64,000 nt of DNA from Phallusia mammillata (taxonomy: Eukaryota; Chordata; Ascidiacea; Phlebobranchia; Ascidiidae). Positions within the stretch are counted from its first letter, which is position 1; every line of letters begins with the position of its first letter. The notes under the pieces are model-generated. The model saw only the letters and a program-made list of their open reading frames with translations. It had not been told where the DNA came from and did no database searches. Both the position numbers and the translations under genes were made by a program. Positions 1 through 11,700 of this stretch are shown piece by piece. The stretch is taken from positions 34,857 through 98,856 of the forward strand of contig QLIY01000619.1 in the NCBI GenBank assembly GCA_003260075.1, read 5' to 3'.

Positions 1-46
1 ATATGGGAACGGTATAACGCATTCAGTAGGCCTGGCGTACTATGAT
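1..46. repeat. Fragment of the same fold-back family at the window edge
   Basis: GGTATAACGCATTCAGTAGG followed by CCTGGCGTACTATGA matches the right end of the 8720 copy. It is cut by the window start. Confidence 0.55.
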
Positions 47-260
47 TTATAAATGATTGTGTCTTTATCGCTGATCTGCATAAACGAACGAACTGGTGAT
101 CCCAGTATTAAACTTGTGTTCATCAACTGCTATTTTCCTCATGCATTTTATATTTTGCGATTTTCGGACGAAGGCTGCCATCATTTATCCATAAATATAC
201 ATTTTCGTGCACCAACCTTTCAGGAGTGCCAGAAAATTTAGCTTTTTGTTTATTTAACAG

Positions 261-2042
261 TTTGACCCGACGCGTGGACAGAATGGAACACAGTATCGGT
301 TCGATTGTTTCCAAAATCGATGCGGTGATTGTCAAGTTAGAAGCAATGGAAAGGGCAAAGCTGAAACGCCGCGAAACAATGGGAAAACTTTTAGACAGCA
401 TCACTGAGGTAAGTAACTTGACCTAATACCTAATGAGTTAAGTTAAGTAAAAACGAAAAAATTGCTTGCTTTAAATTTCATGAAGGATAAATCAAGTGAA
501 AGACCAGTGCCTCAGTAGATGATTTTTGTTTAAATTGTTCCATTTTCAGTTTAGGCGATGCATGAATTTGCAGCTTTTTCTTTTTTAAAAAAAGATATAG
601 TTAGTTTGCGCAGAAACTTTGCTATTGGAAACATAATGTGCCTATATAAGATGTTAAACAGATGCTTACGGAACTAATTTTCTAATGCTGTTAATTGAAT
701 ACTATTCCCGTTACCTACCCACAACAAAACCGCGATTTCATATATTTTGCCTTTATCCACATTCTAACAAACATTACAAGACAAAATGTAAGCACAATTT
801 ATTTGTATTTTTCTTTTGCGCTATGAGTTATCCAGTTATCTGGCCGACTTGGTCAAATTAGTGAGTTCCTTGCAGAAAAATGAGGTGGCTGAAACCAAAG
901 CTAAACTTCAACACAGTACGATGAGACCGGAAACGTCAAAGAAGTCAGACAAAAAGAAAACACAAACTCGAAAATAGCGTTAATTGAAGCAAGGCGAAAA
1001 TACAAACAGAAAACAGACTTTTACGAGTGTTTTCGGCTGCTAAAGCGAAACGGTTGCAGAGAGCTTAGAATCCCGAATGTTAAATGAATAAAGGAAGGTT
1101 TGAGTCTCAACATAGCATAACATTGGAGTTACAGTTGACAGGCGGATAGATAGTGAGTATTAAGTGTTAAAAAACGTTTGGCCAGGTTGATTATACCATA
1201 GTAATCAAGTAGTAGAAGCCAGGCAAACAAGTCCAAGGCAATGTTTTATGCAGCACGTGAGGTTAGTACTTAATTTTTTTTTTCTTTTAGACAATGCATT
1301 TCTTGTGTTTGATAAGGTTACAATTAATGACAATTAAACCAGTTCGAAACAGAAATAATGCGTTTTTTGACAGCGTTACCTAAAATCTTACTCAAGGGCC
1401 ATGGCAGCGACTTTAAGATAAAATTCGCTGTATTTACTGCTCAATTTACCACCAACTTTTTCACCCTATCTGTCCAGAACCAAAGTCTATTTGTATCGTT
1501 TACTTAATTCGTTTTATTTATTCTGAATGAATATATTTGTAAAATATTCCAATTTAACAAACACAGGATGAAAAACTTGGAAGATCGGACGAGGAGCTGA
1601 GACGGGAACAAATGGAAAGATTGGTTCGGGAGGAATTGGAACAATGGGATTCAGACGCATCTTTGTCATCATCGAGTCGCCGTGTCAACCGACCAGCATC
1701 CGGTAAAAATGCGATTTAGTTTAGTTTGTAAATGTTAACGCCCAGCGACCAATTAAAAAGCGCATAATATACTTTGTTAAGAGATTAATGTATACGTTTG
1801 GCCAAAAAATACAATGTTTAAAACGGTAGAACATGAAAGTCTTGAGTACAAAACTTTTTATATTTTTTGCGTTGCAAAACACTAAGTACTGAGCAACCCC
1901 ATTTTTTTGTGTAGGCCGTTCTATCGCTTCGACGGCGTCCGGATCCTCAGGGTCACGTGGTTCCATTACCGGGTCACGTGCCTCGGTTTCAGGTTCCCGC
2001 GCTCGGCTCCCTGGCGGACCACACGGAAGCAGTTCTGCGTGA
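261..2042 (+). CDS. PKD2: Polycystin-2 (TRPP cation channel), C-terminal exons only
   Basis: Three exons, 261-408, 1567-1702 and 1915-2042 (stop TGA 2040-2042), join in phase. They give the cytoplasmic tail of polycystin-2, a Ca2+-permeable TRP-family channel of cilia and ER. The first exon encodes the coiled-coil assembly segment (key stretch [18 protein letters not shown]), nearly identical to human PKD2. The second continues with the basic/acidic helix ([18 protein letters not shown]). The third is a Ser/Gly/Arg-rich tail ending GSSSA, as low in complexity as the human tail. The transmembrane part and EF-hand lie upstream of the window, so the gene is partial. The 261 boundary is an acceptor (TTTAACAG) and is not a start. 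A possible alternative last exon lies in intron 261/1567. Family identity is very secure; the exact third exon is well supported by phase. Confidence 0.93.
828..977 (+). CDS. Possible alternative 3'-terminal exon of PKD2
   Basis: This is an open stretch after a weak acceptor (TTTTGCGCTATGAG). It continues the upstream PKD2 exon in phase 0 for 49 codons to TAG 975-977. The product is charged and amphipathic ([16 protein letters not shown], then a Lys-rich tail [12 protein letters not shown]). An AATAAA follows at 1087-1092, as expected for a terminal exon. I do not recognise a human counterpart. It could instead be a chance ORF or the last exon of an unrelated transcript. Confidence 0.3.
   Translation, partial: LSSYLADLVKLVSSLQKNEVAETKAKLQHSTMRPETSKKSDKKKTQTRK
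1087..1092 (+). terminator. AATAAA polyadenylation hexamer
   Basis: Canonical hexamer 110 bases after the stop of the putative alternative PKD2 terminal exon. There is no transcript evidence. Confidence 0.3.
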
Positions 2043-3614
2043 TTTCACCCAAAACCATAAACCACACTCTGTACTGTACAGGTCGTAGTAGCGTACAGCG
2101 TTGTCACCGGATGAGCTATTCGTATTTTCCCGTACGTGATTTTCGCTTTTTTACTTACCGCTCCTGTAATTTATTATTGTGTTCCTGTGAAGCTGAACAG
2201 GAGGCTGCGGTTCTGCCGAACAGCAGGTACAAGTGCGCTTTTCTTAATATTTGTTTTATTTTCCAATGTTAAACATCAAAATAACTAAACCCAAAACTCC
2301 TAATGGGATGGGATGATATGTACATTCACCAATATTTAGACGGCTAATTTTTGGTGTTAAGCAACTTACGAAAGAAAGTATGTTTACAAAGTGACATAAC
2401 AGTACAATGTTGAAGTACCCACCACTCCCCAAATGAAATTTAAAAGCAGTTCCTGTCATATCCACCCTTTATAGGTGCTAATTGCAAAACGTGCTAGTAG
2501 GGCAGTGACTTAAAACGTTCATGAAACTACATTTCAAGTGACTGTGTGTTTCTTTTATCTGAAACCTTCGTTTTCACCACTCTTAGCACTATAGTTATTC
2601 ACGAAACTGTCAAGTTACACTCGTTCATTTCTTATGCTCGTTTACACACACTTTCATTGCAATTGATCACTAGTTCATTCACATAATCTCGGCACATTGT
2701 ACAGCTAGTGTTAAAATCACCCAGTCGATATCATTGCTTCATGATGCCAAACTCATGGAGTCGACATGCTGCAATGATTGTCCTGTGTTAGAGTATGTTG
2801 TAGGTGTTGTTTTTATGTCAGAACAGTATTTCTTGTTGTTTTAGTGGTTGTAGCCATTTTTCCGGTTTTTAACCCTGCACTCATCTGGTTTCTACGTAAA
2901 TATAAAAGATTTTTTAAGCTGCATATCATTATAGTTTAGACAAAAAAATCAACACAAATCCTAACATAGCTTATTTGAAACTTTCAATTGCCTTGAAAAA
3001 CATTGTCCTTATTTGTGTTAACTCTAAGCTAACCTATTTTTCAGGCTTACTTCGTCTGTAATTTTAAACGCACGGTTTTTTTTTCCCCCCCCCCAAAAAT
3101 CAACACAAATCCTAACATAGCTTATTTGAAACTTTCAATTGCTTTGAAAAACATTGTCCTTATTTGTGTTAACTCTAAGCCAACCTATTTTTCAGGCTTA
3201 CTTCGTCTGTAATTTTAAACGCACGTTTTTTTTTACCCCCCCCCCCATTGACAGTAACCAGTAATGCTAACCGGTTCGCTGATTTTATAGAATTTCGTGA
3301 GACGGTCCTATAGAACCGGTGCTGAATCCCACTACTGATTTTATCCAGTAACTAGCTATTGCAGGGTAACCATAGAAATCAAAAATTTTATTGCACAATT
3401 TTGGAAAACAGTCCCCCCCCCCATTTCTTTTTTTCCTGTTCCGAATTTTGTAGCCAAGAATGCTCGTTCCACCGAAGTAGTTATTTAGATATGGTGCATT
3501 GTTTTTACCCATCTATCACTCACAACATCAACTTCTTGCCTTTTATCCCGTGGTGGGATTCAAATTTTTGTCAGCCGGTTCTATCACAAAAGTCATATTT
3601 TTCATGCGATTCTG

Positions 3615-3708
<94 letters not shown>

Positions 3709-5373
3709 TTTTTTGGAGATTTTACTCGTTTTTTTCGCACGTGTGACCGAAGATGAGATTTCCAGATAATCTATCTCGTTGTTCACTTATTTTTTCACAC
3801 TGTTTGCGACCTAGTTTTTTGACAAAGCTAACTACAAAGTTTTCGAATTCCCTTATTAAAATCATTGATCTAAAAACTATTTCGCAAAAGCTTAACAAAA
3901 TTGCAAACAATAATCTCCAAATTAATGCAAAATCTTAATTTTTAAAGTTTTGAAACTTGACATGATCCAAATTTGTACAACCTGTGAGCAAAAAGTAACA
4001 TGTATTTAACTGTTTTATCGTTGACCACGGATAGCCCTAAATTAGTTTTTACATATTTTTTCTATTGTACAAGTGGTGCTTTACCGGTGCCATGCTCGAC
4101 GTACTTCTGTAGTTAGGTGTCAATACAACCTGTTTGTGACGCATTTTGTTGTGTTTTCTTTTACCAGGATAGGCTGCAAATAGCAAAGTATGCATTGACG
4201 GCTCCACATAATTAAGTTAAGCTAATACTACCAGAAGGCAAAACATATTTAAGTTCGTGATAGTTGTAAATTTTCCTAGCACAAAAGAGCCTTTTTGGTG
4301 TGGTTTCCCACTAAAGCTGATTACCAAGTTCGAATAATGTTTTGTGCCGTAGGCTACATTAACGAAAATATTCTTCGTTCGATTAAAAATACCTAACTTT
4401 GTGACTGAATAATCAAAAGTATGACCTCAGATATTCAACTAAAACTTAATACAACTTCTTAAGTGCCATTAACAGATACAATTTCCTTCTGCATGTACAT
4501 AATTTACCATCGTTTAAGAAACACTGTCTTAACCATGTAATTGCTAACTTTGGTGTTAAAGTGTGATTGTGTGAGCGACATTGGACATAAAATAATGCAC
4601 GTAACAAAAAGAAAATAGATTTTAGGGTCCCCATAAAACGAAAAAAATATACCTGGAAAATTTGCTCTCACATCAAAAGTTTTTGACCTAGGGTAGCCAT
4701 TATTCAAAAACTAAAGAGATATGACACCCCCCCCCCGAAAATTTGCTCTCACATCAAAAGTTTTTGACCTAGGGTAGCCATTATATTCAAGAGATATGAC
4801 TGCCAAAAAGTGAGAAAATATTTGTATTTATGTCACTGATGTCAAGATTTCAAAATTTATTGTTGTGTTCACCTAATCCTTTATGTTTACTTATAATATA
4901 TCACCCTTTCCCTTGGTAATTAAAAGCGATGTTTGCATTCAAGTTTGTTAGAATCACCATCTATAGAGCAATAAAATCTACATAGAGCACAATGTAATGC
5001 CTACAGACAAATGGCAATTTATGCACAACTATTGCCTAGAAGTTATTCTCTATAGGATCAAAGTACAGCATTTTATTGCACACGTTTTTGAAATGCGACG
5101 CTTGTCGGTTTATTTGCAAACAGCGGGCCTTTTCACGTGCTTCACGGGTCAGCGATTTCATAACACACGATAGCCGCCGGCCCTTGTATTCACATCGTAG
5201 TAGAGACGTGTTTTCGAAAGAGCGTGCGCACTTGTAAATGTTACCAGCACCGTTGCAAAGATATTTACATGCGCGTTTAAAAGGTGCTGTCTATGAGTAG
5301 CTGGGCTCAGTACCACTTTTGAGATGTAATTGCTGATTGTTTGTTTATTCGGGACTGGATTTGTACTGTAACA
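2043..5373. other. PKD2-TMEM163 intergenic region with C-runs and repeat fragments
   Basis: No gene is supported here. It holds a near-identical direct repeat (about 2944-3084 and 3095-3235) around a C-run and truncated hAT MITE pieces (3247-3334, 3551-3618). It also holds a 90-base C-run (3619-3708) and a second direct repeat (4656-4726 and 4737 to about 4801). The long proline or glycine reading frames across the 90-base run are trivial translations of poly-C. The TMEM163 promoter and 5'UTR should lie just before 5374; no TATA box is obvious. Confidence 0.7.
3619..3708 (+). other. 90-base C-run (probable gap placeholder)
   Basis: Pure C, interrupting a hAT MITE whose continuation is missing. 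The longest of 30 such runs; see findings. Confidence 0.8.
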
Positions 5374-5716
5374 ATGGTTGCTTATGACGAAGACGAAACT
5401 TCTTTTAATAGCAGCGCTGCTAATTTTGAATCAGCGAATGAAAATCACGTAAGTACGGCAAAAATTGTAATTTTATTTGATTATCTTTGTCATCTATTGC
5501 ATGGATAAACGCTTTTTTAATTGTGTACCTACCTTTTGGAATTCGATAATGTTATTGTTATTTTTTTGTAAGAGGTTTTGTTTACAGATGTATATTGGAT
5601 TATAGAAGATTTTTAGTTTAAATTATAAAAAGGAATTTAGCCCTGCCCATTGCTTTATTTTTTTCTATTTTTAGAGCAACAATGAAAAAGCATCAGAGAA
5701 AATTAAATTAGAAGTT

Positions 5717-5797
<81 letters not shown>

Positions 5798-8700
5798 TTT
5801 TTATATTTTATTCAGGTCAAAGATTTATCCATTTCCGCTACAAGTCATTCAATTTAGGCTGATAGCCTTTTTAACAAACAATATTTAATGCAAAATAAAG
5901 TATTGATGAATTTGTTTGGATTTTTTGTACTTTTCATCAAATTTAATGTTTTATTGTATTAAAAGGAACACAGTATTTTTCAGCCCATTGAACAATTTGT
6001 CTAAATTTAAACAAGAGTAATTTAATTAATTTTTAATCATATAACAGATTTAATATCTGATGATGGAAATGACCCCATCGACACATTTGAAATGTCTTCG
6101 AAGATTGCGCACCGCTGGAGGACTGGGGCTGTTATAGTATCTTGGATTTCTATTGTTTTAACACTCACTATAGGCGTAATTGAATTTAGTAAGTCAAAAA
6201 TATTCATTTATTACCAAATTTCATGCTCTTATCCAAAAACTTACACCCTATGCCCATGGAAATTAACAGTATTGCCAAAACCTAATTCCAACAAGTAGCA
6301 AAGATTTTTGTGTACCTTAATTAAATGGTAAAGAGTGGGTTATATTTTGTGATACTAGAGTTCTTTAGGTTGACTAAACGGAAAATGTATGTCCAGCTTA
6401 ATCAGGAAATTAATCAGACTTTGGTATCATATGTATAGAAGTCCATTTAAGGTGGACAGTGCATAACTGCTCATTATTAATTGAGTTACCTCAGTTATCA
6501 ATACATTTTTTATAGCAAACTAATTTCTATTATTTGTTATACGAAACCCTTAAATAATTACTTTAATTTCAATTACACAAAATTAGAATAAAAAATGGTG
6601 TAATTTGTTGTGGTGCTGTTTTGTACCTGTTTTAAAAATTAAAAACGTTTTTTGAAGAACATTTGTCATGATTTGTTTAACAAAGTTTGACACTGTAATT
6701 AGCAAAGCATTACAAAATTAATTAATTATAATTTGGCGCTGCTGAATTGTCATGTGATTGCTTCCTGCAGTCAACTGTGTGATTCTAACTTCCGTTTTGT
6801 TGCAGTTGTGGCAAAAAATGAAAACAGCGCTGCTGCCTTCGGTTTAGCGGTGAGCAACTTATATTTTTAACCTGTGAATAACTAAAAAATTCAGTAGTTA
6901 TAAGCATTTGGACACTATTGTCTAAATTGGCATTATTTCCATGCTGTGATAGCAAGATTTTGTGTCATGCTTTCCTGTTTAAAGTATGACTCAACCATTT
7001 TGTTCCACTTTACATAGGATGTATGCCATTATATAGCACACACTTATCCTGTTGTAAAGCATGCCAAAACGTTTTTATTATTATTAATAAAGCCACCAAT
7101 ATGCGTAACAAAGTACATGTACCTACCTAATTTGTGAAAGTTTGTTAAATTATGTACTAAAATTAATTGGAATGGCGTTCCCAGTGAGTTTTCATTCAGT
7201 GGCCTACAAACTGCTGTTAATTGTTGAATACTCCATTGTGCTATAGCAGTAGCTTCACACAATGTTCGTATTTTTTAGTTTAGTGCGATTCTGGATGTTA
7301 TATCTTCTGCGGTGGTGCTGTGGCGGTATTACGGTACTTACAACACCTTTTCTAATCGTCGTGAACATATGTAAGTTTGTATGTGTATTTTATTCCTAAC
7401 TTTGGCAAAAACCGTATCATTATTATCAACACTTCGATGCAACGCATTTTAATGTTTGAACAACGGGCGATTTCTCAAAAATTACGCAGTCCCACTGGCT
7501 TCTGTATATTGACACTATTTTTGATGTGGCACTATCTAACAATGGAATGACAATATACATGCGATAACAAAGAGATCTGTTTAAACCTTAAACTTACGCA
7601 ACATAGCTTTAACAGGAAAGGGGCTAAATGCCTGCAGATACTGTATTGTAGACCTTTAAGGAGCGCATAAAAGTATGTGTAATTTGACGCTACATTTAAT
7701 AAGCAGACGCGAATTTGCGTTTCAAAGTGTATTTTTGTTATCTGTACGTCCAGATACGTTTCTACATATTAAAAAAAACTTGTATATGTTTTTTGTAGAT
7801 CGTGTATTGTGTTGGGATGCTTGTTCATCGTTTCAGCCATAGGAATAGCTGGGAAAGCGATTTTCGACTTGCTTATGGGCGAAACACCGGACATGAGTGT
7901 AAGTGGCTTGGTTTGGAAGTTGGAAATATGACACCCTTGAGTTGCCGCGACGTACAATATGTTGAAATGCCTGTTCTAATTAGATGTTAAGTGGCTAAAG
8001 CTAAGTGAGGGCTTTGTAGTTAGGTTTGAATTATCTAGTTGTACAATGTGGTGTAGTAATTAGGCTAATTTTTTTTTATTTAGATGAATTTTTGCGCCAC
8101 AACAGTGGATTTTTGACGCAATATTTTAACAGTTAACAGTATAATTAAACCTCTTATATTTTCTTCAAAAAATGGGTTATTTTGGGAACACAAATTCAAG
8201 AAAATGTTTTAAAAAATGTGTTTTAAAAAAATCATCGTCCAAGCCACTATCGCGAATTTCTACCAAAAATGAGTTATACAACGGCGTCATTTCCGCAATA
8301 CAGACGTAACTGTCGCAGTATAACAAGAAAAAAAAACATGACTTAGGTCAACACAAATGGTTGTGATGTGACATGTCGAAATTTCGCAATACAAGTTCGT
8401 AAGCAACATGTGGCCCCTTATTTCGTGATGTGAATACACAAGCCCGCTGTGGACGTCTATATAAGTCAGTGCCGGTCAAATTGCCACAGCTGACTTTTAG
8501 CGCACTGGCTTCATTGAAATACAGCGACTGTTGACACTTTTTAAATTGCCCTTTCCAGGATGTCACCTAATTTATTTAACACAAGCCATTATGTAGAAAT
8601 TAGGCTTATGCGTTAGCAACACAATTTGATGCATATTTACGGTGGTTTTTATAAAGCACTTTTACATGGGCATCCTCTGCATTAAAAACATGCTTATATA

Positions 8701-11700
8701 CCAATATGACCATATATTCTAACTGGGATCAGCCCTGAAGCGTTCATTCAGACCAGCAATCACGGCGCACTCATCTGCAATTCATAGTACGCCAGGCATC
8801 GGCCTATATCGGTATAACGCCTTCAATGGGTCTGGTGTACTTTAATGCTTTTTCACCATTTACACCATGCTGTTAAATCACGAATCAATACGACTTGCTT
8901 GTTGCAACGTTGGACTTGTAAAACACGCATTGTTTTGTTGGAAGTGCGTAAGCGCTTTTTGTGAAAGCGAAAATAGCTGTGTTTTTGCGACTTCCTTGCT
9001 ATCACAAAGTGAAACCGCAACCCTGAAACTCAGATATGAGATGTTTGGTGTCTACAGTATAATGCTAGCCTTTGGGAACGTGTTCGGGCCCCGATGCTTT
9101 TTGTTGTGTATAATTGTATAACAGCTATAATTCAACCAACGACGGCTACCATTTAAAGATCGTCGACAATAGTTACCTCGTTAGTCGTTATCATGCGCAA
9201 TTGTCCAAACGAAATATCACCGAAAAACTAATAAAATAATAGACCCTAAGCAGTGGTGGGATTCAGCCGGTTCGCACCGGTTCTATAGAACCGTCTCACT
9301 AAATGGGATTCAGCCGGTTCGCACCGGTTCTATAGAACCGTCTCACGAAATTTTATGAGATCAGCGAACCAGTTAGCATTACTGGTTACTGTCAATTGAC
9401 TTTATGAGATCAGCGAACCTGTTAGCATTACTGGTTACTGTCAATGGACTTTTTGTAACAGAACCGGTTGAAAAATATGACTTTTGTGATAGAACCGGCT
9501 GACAAAAAAATTGAATCCCACCACTGGCCCTAAGTATGGCCACAATATAGAGATAGTAATTTTTTTCTGATTTTGGTATGTTTTTCTCTGTGATTGTAAT
9601 ACACACATATTTTTTGAAGAAATACACCCTAGAAAGATGAACTAAAAACGGTACAAACACAAGTAAATATATTTCCAAACAGCGAAAAACAACACAATTC
9701 AATTTGTTTGAACAGGAAAACGGCTTGAGAGTGCTGGTTATAACTTCAGCTGTGGCGAGCATTTCTTGTATATTCCTGTTTATCATAAAGACTGTTATTG
9801 CGAAGAAGTTGGCGTCATGGACAATATTCACTGATGGTGAGTCACTAACTTTTTTTGTTGTTAGCTCCAGTGCAAATTTTGACAATCATGTCATGTGCCA
9901 AAGTCTTGGTGAAACCATTTTCCACATTCTGCAATTTGTTATACAGTAAACATGGGTTAATCCGGGGTGGCACTAAATACCGCATGTGACCGCATGTGGC
10001 CGCATGTGACCGCATGTGATTCCTCTTAAAATACACCATGTTATGTGAAATGTAAGAATTCCAGCCCCATTAGGGGTAAAATAGACCAGATTCTAGATTG
10101 ATTTTAATTTCAAACCTTCACCCAACCCTAATAGCTCTAACCGTCAGCGCTTTCAAAAGTCCGCAAAATTATTTTTTGGTAAAAGCATATTAAAGTCATT
10201 CACAGATTCCTGCCGTGTGATAACATGCCGTCACAAGCGGTATTTAGCACCACCGGTTAATCCGGACCCGTTTGGATCAAAAACTGTCCGGAGTAGGCAC
10301 AAATCCGGATAAACCGAATTCCATTATTTTAATTCTTACCACATTACATATCTTTTGTACCTCAAGTTTTATCCGAATTAGGCGAATATCCGGATTAACC
10401 GAATCCTGTTTAATAGAGGTTTACTGTATAACCTAACCATGGACAAATTCAGTTTGGCAAGACGTTATAAATGTTTGTGTGGGGGTTGTTGTATTATATA
10501 AGGGTTTGATTAATCACAAAAGCTGTGTATACACATGGTTGATGCTTATCACTAAATTTTGTCCTTAAAAACCGCCCTGAAAAATGAAATTGCCCTTATT
10601 TTGGCATTACGTCTAGGTTTGTGTCAGTTACAGCAACGCCAAATCCTTATATTTTGCCTCACTAAGACCAACGCTTATTCAAAATGCAAAGCAAGACCTT
10701 TGTAAACCAACATTAATAGCACTTTTTTGGTAGCCCATCTCGGTTAGTTGGAAAGCAAATTTTGCTGTAACAGTTTGACATTTTTGATGCCTTGAATTGT
10801 TTGACGTTGTATAGATTCAAACTTATTTCCCGAAAAGCCCTTTATTTGAGCTTCTAAAATGCCTAATTGGTAATAAGTCGGCATTGTATTTGACAGAAAG
10901 TTGAACGTTATATTGCAAAACAAAAAAACTTTGGTGGCACATAACCTCGCTAGTATATTTTGGAAAGTAAGCAAACAACATAGCGAGTTTTATCAATCGG
11001 ATTTTTAATACTGCTGAAAACAAAACCTTCCAATATCCTTATACGACATCCGCATTAAGTTCAGGATTTCCACATAATACTCGCCACAGATTTCTTTTCA
11101 ACCCTTACTAATGACTAGGTTACCAATAGAGGTTGAAATAGTAGGCCTTAAATCAACAAAACCGCCCTAAACGCACGCCTACAGTTAACAGTGTATGCCA
11201 TGGTTCATTGTAATACCTCCAACTTCAAAACCAATTACGCCCACTTAACTAACACTCAGCCATAGCTTAACGCATTGATTAACAACTAATTGAGTTAATT
11301 CGTCGGCAAACAGCGTAATATCGCAATTAAATTAGTTCTTTTTCGTGATTTTTTAGCGCTCAACTCACTGGCCGGTGCTGTAGTCGCAACTTCGATGGTG
11401 GTTACATCAGAAGTCACCAAAGATAACAGCTACTTGTGGTTTTTGGATGCCTCCGTTGGCTTGGTTGTGAGCCTGTTCCTGATAATATACGGTCTTTGGT
11501 GAGTTGTTAAATAGTTATTTTTGCATGCTCACATGATACTTTCAACAAGGCATTCTAAAAAGGCTTGTTTGTCGTGCTTGGCGCCGAATACGATAATTGA
11601 ATTATACTTGAGCCTGTTAAGAGATCAGGTGTTACACATGTGCCTGACTGCGTTAAAACAACAAGACTTTAGGCTTTGATGATTTCAAAGACCCGCATGT

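Noticed and set aside
1907-2272. 121-residue ORF on the + strand
   Set aside because: It is a different frame over the PKD2 last exon; the PKD2 frame joins in phase and ends at 2042.
3359-3786. Long ORFs encoding runs of about 30 Pro or Gly on either strand
   Set aside because: They are translations of the 90-base C-run and have no family support.
9379-9885. 168-residue ORF on the minus strand
   Set aside because: Half lies in the hAT MITE and half is antisense to TMEM163 exon 7.
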